A stretch of DNA of 64,000 nt, from the NCBI GenBank assembly GCA_000433095.1, contig HF991479.1, positions 62,699 through 126,698 of the forward strand, written 5' to 3'. Position numbers and translations under genes: made by a program. The stretch comes from Clostridium sp. CAG:967. GTDB lineage: Bacteria > Cyanobacteriota > Vampirovibrionia > Gastranaerophilales > Gastranaerophilaceae. Numbering within the stretch: position 1 is the stretch's first letter; every line of letters starts with the position of its first letter. Below, in pieces: positions 50,001 through 59,068 of this stretch. The notes beneath the pieces are model-generated. The model had not been told where the DNA came from and did no database searches. It saw only the letters and a program-made list of their open reading frames with translations.

Positions 50001-53000
50001 TGGAAACAATAACACAAAATTTTGAAGCATCTTTCGGAATAATCAAAATGAGCATTGATAATGTTCTGAGAAGTGTTGTTGAACTAGATACGACTGAACA
50101 AAATGATATTATAAGAAATGAATTAAATAAAATTCAAAATTCTTCAAATAATATTATTTCTGCAATGGACAGCTTTAACGCCAAAAGTGATAATCTTTCA
50201 TCAATGATTACCGACTTATCGGAGTTAATTAATTCAAAAGATGAATACACTGCTGTTTCGCACAAAATTGATGAAGTTTCAAATGTTATTCAAACTTTGA
50301 AAGATTTGGTTTCATCTTCTGCTGCAGATGCCTCTGGTAATATTTTAGAAAGACTTAATTCTGTTGATGAAGCTGTTTCTAAAATTGTAACCTATGATGA
50401 ATTGTCTGTTTTTAAAGGCGAGCTTGCTGGTCTTATTCAAAGAATAATTGATAATACAGGTGTTCTTAATTTAAATTCTGATACTAACAAGGAACTACTT
50501 GCAGAGCTTGGAAGTAAAATTGATGCGATAAATTTTGAACCTGATTTCAGCATAGTTTTAGATAAAATTAATGAAGTCATTGATGCTTTTGAAAATACAT
50601 CGAAAGCAAATTATGAAAATATTATCAGTGCAATCGGCGAAGTAAAAGATGAAATTATTCAAAGGGATAATTATTCAAATATTGCCCGAAAATTAGACAG
50701 TTTCCCTGAAATATTTGAAACAATTAAAAGTCTTATTGCAACGGGAACTGCAATCTCTTCAAATGAACCTGTTCTTGAGCAGCTTAAAGAGTTTGAAAGT
50801 TCATTTGATAAAATAATTACAAATGATGATTTTGTCGTGTTTAAAGATGAGTTTGCTTCATATATTCAAAGACTTATTGATAATATCAGTGTCTTGAATA
50901 TTGATATTGCAGGCAATAAAGAGCTTATATCACAGGTGCTTGAAAAAGTAGTTTCTACCGATTACTCATCTGAATTTGAGCAGGTTGGAGAAAAAATTAA
51001 TCAGACTTGTGAGGATTTGACGGAAAAAATTAACAGTATTTCAGATGTAGTTGCTTCTGTAAAAGATGCTGTTGCGGCTTGTTCCGATGAAAGTTACGAG
51101 AAAATAAGTTCTCAATTCGGGCATTTTGAAGATAGTCTTTCAAGAATAATGACCTCTGAAGATTTTTCAAACTTCAAGGCTGAATTTTCTGATTTTATCC
51201 AAAAAATTCTTGATAATTCAAATGTTTTGAATATAAATTCTACAGAAAATAAATTCAAGATTTTGCAAATCCTGGATAAATTTAACTCAATTGACTACTC
51301 CGGTGATTTTGAAAATATAGCCGAAAGAATAACTGAAATTAAAGCTTCTTTCGAAAATAATTCTAAAATGAATTATGATAATCTTGTAAATCAAATAAAT
51401 AATTTGAATGAACAAATCTGCACAAGTATCTCTGACCTTGATGATTCAGGAAGAGAAGCTTATGAAACATTAAAGACAAGAATTAATGATTTAACGGTTA
51501 ACGTTCAATTTATCCGTGATAACAATGCATTAAAATTCGAAGAAATTTTGAGCAGTATTTCATCAAATCTTTCTAATGTTTCAGATGCATTGCAGGATAA
51601 CATTAATTCGGATATAAGAACAAACTTCGCAGACATACAGGTTTCTGTTGCAAACATGCTGAGTGAGCTGCATGAGATAAAAAATGATATTGAAACCAAA
51701 AATGATGCAAATGCTTTTAATATTTCAGCAGGTTTTGATGTTGTAAAAATCTCTATGGAAAATCTTCTTACAGCTTTTAACGGGCTGAGCGAAACCTGTG
51801 CAAATACTGCATCTGAAAATGCGGGCAATATTTTAGAAAATATTAATGAAGTTTCTGCAAAAGTTGAGGAATTAAAGCAGGGAATAAACGAAGCTTCTGA
51901 AGAATATGCACAACGCATATTTACGAACATAAATGATGTTTCTGAAAAAATTGATGCAATGAGTGAAAATGTTTCTCAAGATGTTGCGGAAAACTTAAGT
52001 GTATTAAAAGAAATGTTTATTTCTTTGTCTGACAGTTTCCAAAATTCTCAAGCAGAATATGCTCAGGAATTAAAAGACGGACGAGAACTTCAACTGTCAG
52101 AACTGCATATTATTACTGAAAATGTTAAAAACTTTAGAGGTCACGTTGATGAAGTTATTGAGAGTTTAAGAAATTATATTGCAGAATTAAATCTTGCTTC
52201 AAAATCCTCTAAATCTTTAAGCGACAGTAAGTTTTCAGAAAAACTTCTTGATTTGGAAGCAACTTTATCAAGTAATGCTGACGTTTATTCTGAAAAAATG
52301 GAAACCTTGCAGTCTAAACTTACCGAATACGTACAAAATGTCGAGGCACGTTCTGTTGAAACAGAAGCGAAGCTTGATATTTCTTTGACAGAAATGTCAA
52401 GTGTGAAAGACGAGCTTGCTTCAATCAATGATATTATCAAAGCATCTAAAATATCAGCTGATGATAATTTCTCGGAAACAATTTCCGTAATAGATTCATC
52501 TATTGAAAATATTATGATTAATATTACAGGGATTACTGATGCTGTTATGAGCGGTGTTAATTCTTCTTTGAAAGATAACATTGAAGCTGTTGATGAAAAG
52601 TTTGAAAACCTTTTAAGTTCTATAGAAGATGCAAAACAAACAGGACTTGCTTCGAATGAAGCGCTGATTTCCGATTTGGAAGAAAAAATTGCATCTTTAA
52701 AACAGGAAATCGGACTTGTTAACACAGATATTGCGGAAGCTATTCAGACTAAAACAGAAGAAATATCAAGAACATTCGAGCCGTTGAAGACTGAAATTGA
52801 AGAATTTTTGGGATTTGATTTTAATACAATTCTAGAAAATTTGAAATCTCAGATTGAACAATCTTTTGTTAATTTCAGTGTTGACGTTAACGGAGAGTTT
52901 GCTGCCAACACGGAAGCCGTATCAAGGCTTGAGCAGGCTTATAAAGAAACATTTAACAGAATTTCTGCTATAGAAGAATGTGTCAGCGATAAAATCCAGA

Positions 53001-54922
53001 ACAATATTGAGCTTCTAAACCTTACTGTAGAAACAAATGCACGTGATATTAAGAATGTATTCGAAGAAAAACTTGATGAATATATCACAGATTTAAAAAC
53101 GCATATTGATGAAAGCTTAAATGATACGGATTCTAAAACGCTCAATTCAATAGATAATCTGAAAGATGAATTGTCCGTAAAACTCGATGCAATGCTTACG
53201 GAACAAAGCATTATCAATGCGCAGAACAACGAAATTAGTGCTAATGTTTCAACATTCGGCGATGATCTCAAGAATTACGTACAAACAGCATGTGAAAACA
53301 CTATTGATAAGTACAGTCCCGTTCAGGCAAAAGAATCTCTTGAAACTTTGCACCAGAAATTTGATATGCTTGTAGCCTCAACCGATAACGAAGAAGTTAT
53401 TACTTCAATCGAAGATATAAAAGAACAGGTTGAAAATCATAAGAAAAATATTCTTGAAATTCTTAATGTATTATCATCTAAAGTAGATGTTATTGTAGAA
53501 GATGATTCTATAAAAGATGCTATAGAAGAGATTACAGATAAATTAAACGAAATTTCGGACGATGATACGCTGAATTCTTCACTGCAAATGCTGTCTGAAA
53601 AAGTTGATGTTATCGCAACTGACAGTTCGTTAGAAGAACTGCGTGATACATTGACTGATGCAATTGATGCTTTAAATGAAAAAATTGACATTATTGCATC
53701 CGATTCAGGTGTTGAAGAACTTCATGAAAAATTTGACGAATTTTCTGAAAATGAAGATAAAGTTGCACAAATGCTTGCAGTTCTTCATGAAAAAGTTGAT
53801 GTTCTTGCACTAGACGGTGCTGAATTTGACCTTGAAGAAGAAATCGACGATATTAAAAATCTTATCTTTGAACAAAGAAAATATTTTGATGCTGCATCAG
53901 GAGAAAAAGCTGCCGCAATTGACCAGTATCTGAGAGATTTACTGATAAAGATTGATAATGTTGATTTGGAAAAGAATTCCGAAGACATTAAAGAGTCTAT
54001 AATGACTGCAATTCTTTCTTTAACAGATCAGATATCTTTTGTTGAAGAAACCGAAGAAATTAAAGATTTTGTTGAAGAAAAAACAGATGAAATTAACCAG
54101 CACCTGCTTGAAGTGAGAAATCAGCTTAAACAAATAGCAAGCTCAGGTGATGATGATTACTCGTATACTTTGCAGGATGTTGAAACAGATATTGCTAAAT
54201 TGAGAATAGCGCTGAGTGAAGTTTCTCCGACAGGTGAAAATTTCGGTTCGCTTTCTCAAAATATCAACAGGATTGTAAAATCTGTTGAAGGTTTGGAAAA
54301 TACTCTTACACAAGATCAGGTTTTTGATTTAAAAAATGATATAGAAAAACTTAACGATGATATTTTGAGTTTGAGTTCAAGAACAAATAAATTGCTGCTT
54401 ACTTCCGACGATTCTTACAAATCATTGAGAGAAGGACTCGATACTTTCAGCAACCTTGTTTATAAACTTGATGAAAGAATTAATAATTTCGGAAATACGC
54501 AAAGCAGTGAAAGACTTGAGATAAAACTTGATAAACTGACTTCTTTAATGAATTCTTCATTAAATGCTGACAAAGTTTTCCATCAGGTAATGATGTATCT
54601 CGGTGAATGGATAGATTCTACTACAGAAAATATTTCAAGTATTTCGGAGAAAACTTCTGAGATTAACGGAATAAAAGAAACAATCCAAGAGCTTAAAGAA
54701 GCGCTTCCTGACAAGACAGAAGTGCTTGAAGAACTTGAAAACAGATTTGAACAGCAGGAACTCCGTATAGACAGATTAGAAATGAAGCTTGAGAAAATTT
54801 TATCAACACTTGAAGAAAAAGATGATATGGTGTTAAATAGGAAAGTGGATAAAATTGAAAAAATGTTATCCAGACTTGGTACAAATATAGAAAAGCTGGC
54901 TTCATATGTTGATGAAGAATAA
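47075..54922 (+). CDS. Giant coiled-coil repeat protein, 2615 residues
   Basis: An uninterrupted 2615-residue acidic protein, almost wholly heptad-like helix, without a signal peptide or membrane segment and thus probably cytoplasmic. At least seven repeats of about 100 residues are visible. Each has a core like DFAGFKxDLxDFVQKIIDNS-xxLN, followed by ERIENIL and a [DG]DF motif, at roughly residues 245, 345, 435, 520, 1090, 1230 and 1345. A second repeat class (KVDVIAxD-S, about residues 2125-2250) lies near the end. The C-terminus is a long basic/acidic coiled coil. It could be a scaffold, cytoskeletal filament or partition-type spacer, but no known family is recognised. The TAA overlaps the next start by 17 bases. 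Start site AGGAAAG. Confidence 0.9.
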   Translation: MALTVDEIAEILNAMRLENEHNVNGFEKALTGINNKLEMMADDSEATDLIKVYISELKKAVEDKHNTTVAKFNDLENSFKNIVASQNSLAKTSEIRDLFQVLSTNVNAFSDEISEQKEALDRLDDKLENISADTSAQEETASLIESVKTDLAALSSAFENSFSKINSNLGSALRILENFDFSQYTNEIKNDLSNLSSQVLSIPSQISFVSLEDKISNFQAIIDSLREVISDASVQSTGVIGEKFNKLEASFENIVTDADFAGFKKDLADFVQKIIDNSSALNSELSYSTERIENILSTVNSMDFRDDFEAVTDKIADLKSLLNEHYGEFGEVKALIGSASDENIKRVEKLESSLANIVNEDDFNIFKHDLGDLVEKIVSNSTALNSELNYSIEKIENVLDAVNTMSFDGDFNALSSKIDDLKSLVSVVSTENNDKLISLQNNLSGIVSEEEFNEFKEELNSLAGQILDASTVHTSELSFQTSKLEDILNSVNAINFDGDFSKIEDEIKELKDILNGEAQKNVYQFEKLESALSSIVTDSDFAGFKADLGDFVQKIIDNSTALNSELNYTTERIENILTTIRALDFRDDFENVIVKINDIKDVFEEGSKINYSNLSYEISELSERMQESFVNLNDSEKETFASLKNELSVIVENIHGIVEASPQKSIDELTGITAQISDTVSSLRNSISEDFDGSFDELKTTLSSVITNLQIVKDDIVSRNENLSIANDDNFANIENQLNSIVIDLGNLRADISESNTLEPAQLVDALEKTSNEISDLISSYNENSNSNYDAIKAYAEELIAGVNNLQTEFNTVAGNNSDKIITNIENVSLNINALREEFKQTVATDLENSSKIYDNIDSVSQKVDTLYDNLSDSAYDNFNVLKELIEKLSDDITINHNAFSEESKLNDEQKLEEIKKLSDDIKNIENVLNSNSGKAEAVLLNNVQEIKDYVSEISNSLYETQSGCETKVIEKLGVLETITQNFEASFGIIKMSIDNVLRSVVELDTTEQNDIIRNELNKIQNSSNNIISAMDSFNAKSDNLSSMITDLSELINSKDEYTAVSHKIDEVSNVIQTLKDLVSSSAADASGNILERLNSVDEAVSKIVTYDELSVFKGELAGLIQRIIDNTGVLNLNSDTNKELLAELGSKIDAINFEPDFSIVLDKINEVIDAFENTSKANYENIISAIGEVKDEIIQRDNYSNIARKLDSFPEIFETIKSLIATGTAISSNEPVLEQLKEFESSFDKIITNDDFVVFKDEFASYIQRLIDNISVLNIDIAGNKELISQVLEKVVSTDYSSEFEQVGEKINQTCEDLTEKINSISDVVASVKDAVAACSDESYEKISSQFGHFEDSLSRIMTSEDFSNFKAEFSDFIQKILDNSNVLNINSTENKFKILQILDKFNSIDYSGDFENIAERITEIKASFENNSKMNYDNLVNQINNLNEQICTSISDLDDSGREAYETLKTRINDLTVNVQFIRDNNALKFEEILSSISSNLSNVSDALQDNINSDIRTNFADIQVSVANMLSELHEIKNDIETKNDANAFNISAGFDVVKISMENLLTAFNGLSETCANTASENAGNILENINEVSAKVEELKQGINEASEEYAQRIFTNINDVSEKIDAMSENVSQDVAENLSVLKEMFISLSDSFQNSQAEYAQELKDGRELQLSELHIITENVKNFRGHVDEVIESLRNYIAELNLASKSSKSLSDSKFSEKLLDLEATLSSNADVYSEKMETLQSKLTEYVQNVEARSVETEAKLDISLTEMSSVKDELASINDIIKASKISADDNFSETISVIDSSIENIMINITGITDAVMSGVNSSLKDNIEAVDEKFENLLSSIEDAKQTGLASNEALISDLEEKIASLKQEIGLVNTDIAEAIQTKTEEISRTFEPLKTEIEEFLGFDFNTILENLKSQIEQSFVNFSVDVNGEFAANTEAVSRLEQAYKETFNRISAIEECVSDKIQNNIELLNLTVETNARDIKNVFEEKLDEYITDLKTHIDESLNDTDSKTLNSIDNLKDELSVKLDAMLTEQSIINAQNNEISANVSTFGDDLKNYVQTACENTIDKYSPVQAKESLETLHQKFDMLVASTDNEEVITSIEDIKEQVENHKKNILEILNVLSSKVDVIVEDDSIKDAIEEITDKLNEISDDDTLNSSLQMLSEKVDVIATDSSLEELRDTLTDAIDALNEKIDIIASDSGVEELHEKFDEFSENEDKVAQMLAVLHEKVDVLALDGAEFDLEEEIDDIKNLIFEQRKYFDAASGEKAAAIDQYLRDLLIKIDNVDLEKNSEDIKESIMTAILSLTDQISFVEETEEIKDFVEEKTDEINQHLLEVRNQLKQIASSGDDDYSYTLQDVETDIAKLRIALSEVSPTGENFGSLSQNINRIVKSVEGLENTLTQDQVFDLKNDIEKLNDDILSLSSRTNKLLLTSDDSYKSLREGLDTFSNLVYKLDERINNFGNTQSSERLEIKLDKLTSLMNSSLNADKVFHQVMMYLGEWIDSTTENISSISEKTSEINGIKETIQELKEALPDKTEVLEELENRFEQQELRIDRLEMKLEKILSTLEEKDDMVLNRKVDKIEKMLSRLGTNIEKLASYVDEE

Positions 54923-56291
54923 TTTAATCTCTGATTTGAAAAAAAACTTATCCTCTGAAAATGTCCTGACTGATTTGGAGGAACGATATGCTTACGCACA
55001 GGATGCGACTAATATAAGACGAATTAAAAATCTGCCTGATGCTGTTGTTTTTGTTGAAACAAAAGAGCAGGTGCAAAAAGTAGTCAGGCTTGCAGAAAAA
55101 TATAAAGTGCCCGTAATTTGCAGAGGTGCTGGTACGAATGTTGTCGGCGCTTGTGTGGTTGAACATGGCGGGATTATTTTAAATTTTTCTAAAATGAATA
55201 AGATTATTGAAATCAACAGAGAAAACATGACAGCTACGGTTGAACCAGGTGTTATACTGGGCGATTTGCAAAAAGAAGTTGATAAACTGGGTTTATTTTA
55301 TCCTCCGGATCCTTCAAATCTTGCGGTGTCTACTGTAGGCGGAAGTATTGCCCAGTCATCCGGCGGGGCTAAATCTTTTAAATATGGAACAACAAAAGAT
55401 TATGTAATCGACTTGCTTGTAGTTATGGCAAACGGCGAGATTTTGAGAACAGGTTCAAAAACTATTAAAAATGCTACAGGGTATAATCTAAATACGCTAT
55501 TTGTCGGCTCTGAAGGTACTTTAGGAATTGTTGTTGAAGCAACTTTGAAATTAATACCAAAGCCGCAAAGTAAAAAGGTTTTAATGGCATATTTTGAGAC
55601 TGTAAAAGATGCAGTTCACGCTGTTAATTCAATAATTGAACAGAGAATTTTTCCTGCTACCATTGATTTTATGGATAGAAACGCAATTCAGACCGTTGAA
55701 AAATTTTATCCTGCAAATCTTTTAACAGATAAAGAAGCTGCTCTGATTGTAGAGATTGACGGGTTTGAAGCTTCTATGAAATATCAGGAAAATGTGATTG
55801 TAGAGATTTTGAAACTCCAAAATGCTTCTGCAATTCAGGTATCTCATAATGATGAAGAATATAACAGAATATGGACAGCACGACGTTCATCAATGGGGGC
55901 TTGTGCAAAGTTAAAACCGAATGTTACGACTGACGATGTTATTGTTCCGAGAGAAAAACTTTCGGATTTGGTTTTGGGTATAAGAGCAATCTGTGAAAAA
56001 TATAATCTTGAAGTTTGCATGGTAGGGCATGTCGGTGACGGAAGCGTGCATCCGCAAATACCTGTTGATTATAATGATGAGGATGAATATAAACGATATA
56101 AGCTTGCAAAGAGTGAAATATATGATTTAACTGCAAAACTTGGCGGTATCTTATCAGGCGAGCATGGAATCGGCAGTGAGAAGCGTGATCATATTCATAA
56201 AGTAGTCAACTCTGTTTCTCTTGATTACATGCGGCAAATCAAGAAAACATTCGATCCGAACAACATTTTGAACCCTTATAAGATATTTTAA
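54906..56291 (+). CDS. glcD: FAD-linked oxidase, glycolate oxidase GlcD-type
   Basis: A 461-residue flavoprotein of the VAO family that oxidises 2-hydroxyacids such as glycolate or D-lactate. The FAD-binding PCMH domain shows CRGAGTNVVGACVV and STVGGSIAQSSGGAKSFKYG; the C-terminal domain has GHVGDGSVHPQIPVD and SGEHGIGSEKRD. It starts inside the 3' end of the giant coiled-coil gene (17-base overlap); the ATG at 54912 is a possible alternative. No GlcE/GlcF partner is adjacent, so electron transfer partners are unclear. Confidence 0.93.
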   Translation: MLMKNNLISDLKKNLSSENVLTDLEERYAYAQDATNIRRIKNLPDAVVFVETKEQVQKVVRLAEKYKVPVICRGAGTNVVGACVVEHGGIILNFSKMNKIIEINRENMTATVEPGVILGDLQKEVDKLGLFYPPDPSNLAVSTVGGSIAQSSGGAKSFKYGTTKDYVIDLLVVMANGEILRTGSKTIKNATGYNLNTLFVGSEGTLGIVVEATLKLIPKPQSKKVLMAYFETVKDAVHAVNSIIEQRIFPATIDFMDRNAIQTVEKFYPANLLTDKEAALIVEIDGFEASMKYQENVIVEILKLQNASAIQVSHNDEEYNRIWTARRSSMGACAKLKPNVTTDDVIVPREKLSDLVLGIRAICEKYNLEVCMVGHVGDGSVHPQIPVDYNDEDEYKRYKLAKSEIYDLTAKLGGILSGEHGIGSEKRDHIHKVVNSVSLDYMRQIKKTFDPNNILNPYKIF

Positions 56292-56306
56292 GAATTAAGT
56301 AATAAC

Positions 56307-57155
56307 ATGGATAAAAAGGAACTTATTAAATACTTTAAATCTTTAGGTTTAACCGTGCACACTACAACAAAAGCTCGTGGGCATATGGGATTTTTCTTGA
56401 AAAATCGCATTGACATCTCGAAAAATACGCCCGAAAACAGAATTATTCCAACCTTATTGCACGAGTTTGCTCATTTTATTCATTCCAAAATTGAACCTGA
56501 CATGAACAAAACGGGCGGAACTTTGAATGCTTTGTTCGGTAACGACGGCGGCAAATTTTTACCGGAGTTAATACGTGTTACCAATTTTGTTGATGAAAAT
56601 TCTCTCTGTGTAAGACTTTATGAACATAAAGACAGAGTGAAAGACAAAATAAAAGAGTATGAAAAAATTGTTAAAAAAGATTACCCTAAATTCATGCGCT
56701 CAAAAAAGTTTAAAGAATTTGATAAGTATATTAAAAAATCAAAAGCAAGATATCTTTTAAAATATGACAGAGTAAAACTGATTGAAGGCGGTTTTTTCAA
56801 AAGGACTGCTAAACTTTATACAATTGATAATATTGAAAAAGATTTTACAGATATGCCAAAAGCATTTGCTGCATATATAAGATTACAATCTTACCGCAAA
56901 AAACAGGCAAGGATTTCCGCAAGAATAAATAAGTACAAAAAATATTATGAAAGACCTGCTGAACTTTTTGCAAGACTTGTGGAAGGACTTTATCTTGACA
57001 GAGAATGGGTTGAAGCCATTGCGCCAAATGTTGTAAAAAGATATTATGAATTGTTGGATGAAGGTTTTTATATGGAGCTTAAACACGTCCATACATGTCT
57101 TCGTAACGAATTATGTCTTCTTCCAGAAGCGGATCGCCTTTTTGTACTTCAATAA
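56307..57155 (+). CDS. Zincin-like putative metallopeptidase, overlapping manC
   Basis: A 282-residue protein with a HExxH motif in LLHEFAHFIHSK (about residues 52-56) and RPAELFARLVEGLY later, which could provide the third ligand region, as in zincin-type domains. The rest is Lys/Tyr-rich helix. It follows glcD after 15 bases. Its last 25 codons run 77 bases into the convergent manC gene, an unusually large overlap, and the final residues look unlike the rest. The normal stop may have been lost. No close family is recognised. Confidence 0.7.
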   Translation: MDKKELIKYFKSLGLTVHTTTKARGHMGFFLKNRIDISKNTPENRIIPTLLHEFAHFIHSKIEPDMNKTGGTLNALFGNDGGKFLPELIRVTNFVDENSLCVRLYEHKDRVKDKIKEYEKIVKKDYPKFMRSKKFKEFDKYIKKSKARYLLKYDRVKLIEGGFFKRTAKLYTIDNIEKDFTDMPKAFAAYIRLQSYRKKQARISARINKYKKYYERPAELFARLVEGLYLDREWVEAIAPNVVKRYYELLDEGFYMELKHVHTCLRNELCLLPEADRLFVLQ

Positions 57156-58461
57156 TTTCTAAGTCTTTTTCATACGGGTTTTGCAGCGAGTGTATTGCTT
57201 TCAGAGGAATATCAACGCTGTGACCGGGTGAAAGGATTAATTCTTTTGCTTCCAATACAACTTTTGCTGTTCCGGAAAGAACTACCCAGTGTTCGCTTCT
57301 GAAATTGTGAGATTGTACTGATAATTTTTGTCCCGGATTTACATGAATTATTTTTGTTAAAAATCCTTCGCCCTGAGCTATTACTGTATAAAATCCCCAG
57401 GGACGGTAAACGGTTTTATGAACAAGATGTGTGTTATCATTTTGCTGTTTTAATGTTTCATAAATTTGTTTTACATCCTGTGTATGGTCTTTTTTGCATG
57501 CAAGAATTGCATCTTCTGTTTCAACTATTACAGTATCTTCAAGACCTATTGTTGCAACAAGTTTTGAGGATGAATATACAAAAGAATTTTTTGAAGATTT
57601 GTCCAAAACATGTCCGATAAAAACATTTCCGTTTTCATCTTTTTTGCTCACATCATAAATAGACTTCCAGGAACCTAAATCATTCCAATCGCTTTCAAGT
57701 TTTACAAGTGCGATTTTGTCTGACTTTTCCATGATTGCATAATCAATAGAAATGCTTGGCATTTTATCAAAATTAATAAAAGGAATTTCATCAGTTTCGG
57801 AGAAATTAATTTCTTCGGAAATCTTTGCTATATCAGGGGCATGTTTTGCTGTTTCTTCAAATAATGTTGAAGCTTTAAACATGAAAATACCGCTGTTCCA
57901 GAAATAAGTTTTTGCTTTCAAATATTCTTTTGCAGTTTCCATATCAGGTTTTTCAACAAAAGCTTTTACTTTATAGCCGTCATCAATTTTTTCGGATGTA
58001 TTAATATAGCCGTATCCTGTTTCAGGGTATGAAGGTTCAATACCGAAAGTTACGATATAACCGGTTTCGGCAAGCTTTTCACCTTTTTTGACAGACGAAA
58101 TAAATTTTTCTTTGTCCTCAATCAAATGGTCTGAGGGAACAACAATAATTACAGGATCGGAATTTGTTTTTTGCATAATATATTTGGCAGCTAAAACTAT
58201 TGCGGGAGCTGTGTTTTTTGCAACAGGTTCTGATAAAACCACAGGAGAATTTGATATTTCTGACAATTGCATTCTTATGTTAGAAGAATGTTTTGTGTTT
58301 GTTATGCTGATAATTTCTGATGCACAGCCTTTAAGCCTTTCATAAGTTAACTGTAAAAGACTTCTATCAGAATTCAAATTCAATAATTGTTTAGGATAAA
58401 GTTCTCTTGACAGAGGCCATAATCTGCTGCCTGAACCTCCTGCTAATATAATTCCGTACAT
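57079..58461 (-). CDS. manC: Mannose-1-phosphate guanylyltransferase (ManC type, with cupin isomerase domain)
   Basis: A 460-residue bifunctional-type enzyme that makes GDP-mannose for surface glycans. The nucleotidyltransferase domain begins IILAGGSGSRLWPLSRELYPKQLL and has FVEKPD. The C-terminal cupin (about residues 345-460) has VYRPWGFY, GQKLSVQSHNFRSEHWVVL and GHSVDIP, as in type II mannose-6-phosphate isomerases. It is alone apart from the small ThiE-like gene upstream. Confidence 0.95.
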   Translation of the reverse strand: MYGIILAGGSGSRLWPLSRELYPKQLLNLNSDRSLLQLTYERLKGCASEIISITNTKHSSNIRMQLSEISNSPVVLSEPVAKNTAPAIVLAAKYIMQKTNSDPVIIVVPSDHLIEDKEKFISSVKKGEKLAETGYIVTFGIEPSYPETGYGYINTSEKIDDGYKVKAFVEKPDMETAKEYLKAKTYFWNSGIFMFKASTLFEETAKHAPDIAKISEEINFSETDEIPFINFDKMPSISIDYAIMEKSDKIALVKLESDWNDLGSWKSIYDVSKKDENGNVFIGHVLDKSSKNSFVYSSSKLVATIGLEDTVIVETEDAILACKKDHTQDVKQIYETLKQQNDNTHLVHKTVYRPWGFYTVIAQGEGFLTKIIHVNPGQKLSVQSHNFRSEHWVVLSGTAKVVLEAKELILSPGHSVDIPLKAIHSLQNPYEKDLEIIEVQKGDPLLEEDIIRYEDMYGRV

Positions 58462-58476
58462 TAATCCTCCTGTTTT

Positions 58477-59004
58477 TTATGATTTTATCATAAAAGTTTT
58501 GAAATTTCCGCTATTGTAAACATCATGTTTAGTTTTGATAAATACAGGTTTACCGGTATTTAAAATTTGATTTTCATCAACATTTTCACACAATATAAAA
58601 TCTATATTTTCATCGGCAATATCATCGCATGTTAATTTATCTGTTATTATTCCTATAAATGAATTTTCGCCGAGAATTTCTGCTGCATCATTTACCGAAA
58701 TATCATCTTTGTTAAGTATAATTCCGCTGCTTTCTGTTATAAATGCTATGTCTGCCCTTGAGTTAACCATGAATATTGAGTTAAATTCATTGCATAAGAT
58801 TTTAATTTTTCTGCTTAAGTCTATATATTTTTTGTCAGTGATGCCGTTCTTTACAAAACTTATAATACATTTGTTTTTACTCAAAAAATCTGCAATATTG
58901 TCTAAAAATTCATCATCGTTTTTAAAACCGAAATTATCGGCTATAATACAATATTTTTTGTTTTTAAAAATTATATTTTTATATTTTTCCTTGAAATTTC
59001 CCAT
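58477..59004 (-). CDS. Degenerate ThiE/TenI-like protein
   Basis: A 175-residue protein with the outline of a thiamine phosphate synthase. LCNEFNSIFMVNSRADIAF corresponds to the region with INDR in ThiE, and SSGIILNKDDISVNDAAEIL to the GVHLGQxDLP segment. The key Asn-Asp of the family motif is replaced by Asn-Ser, and the diphosphate-binding motifs are weak. It may be a non-catalytic relative or a decaying gene. It is 15 bases upstream of manC. Confidence 0.6.
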   Translation of the reverse strand: MGNFKEKYKNIIFKNKKYCIIADNFGFKNDDEFLDNIADFLSKNKCIISFVKNGITDKKYIDLSRKIKILCNEFNSIFMVNSRADIAFITESSGIILNKDDISVNDAAEILGENSFIGIITDKLTCDDIADENIDFILCENVDENQILNTGKPVFIKTKHDVYNSGNFKTFMIKS

Positions 59005-59030
59005 ACATGAATTATTATATTATAAATTCC

Positions 59031-59059
59031 TTGAATAATGAATATATTTTTGCTATTAT
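59031..59059 (+). promoter_or_regulatory. Promoter of the lytic transglycosylase gene
   Basis: TTGAAT (59031-59036), a 17-base spacer and TATTAT (59054-59059). Transcription would start within a few bases of the ATG at 59069, giving a nearly leaderless mRNA. Confidence 0.6.
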
Positions 59060-59068
59060 GGTGTGGTA

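Noticed and set aside
51505..53988. Long minus-strand frames inside the giant gene
   Set aside because: Ser-rich shadows of the Glu/Asp-rich coding strand; no ribosome sites.
47075..54922. Giant protein considered as a secreted adhesin or phage tape-measure protein
   Set aside because: No signal peptide, no membrane or glycine-zipper segments, and no phage genes nearby.
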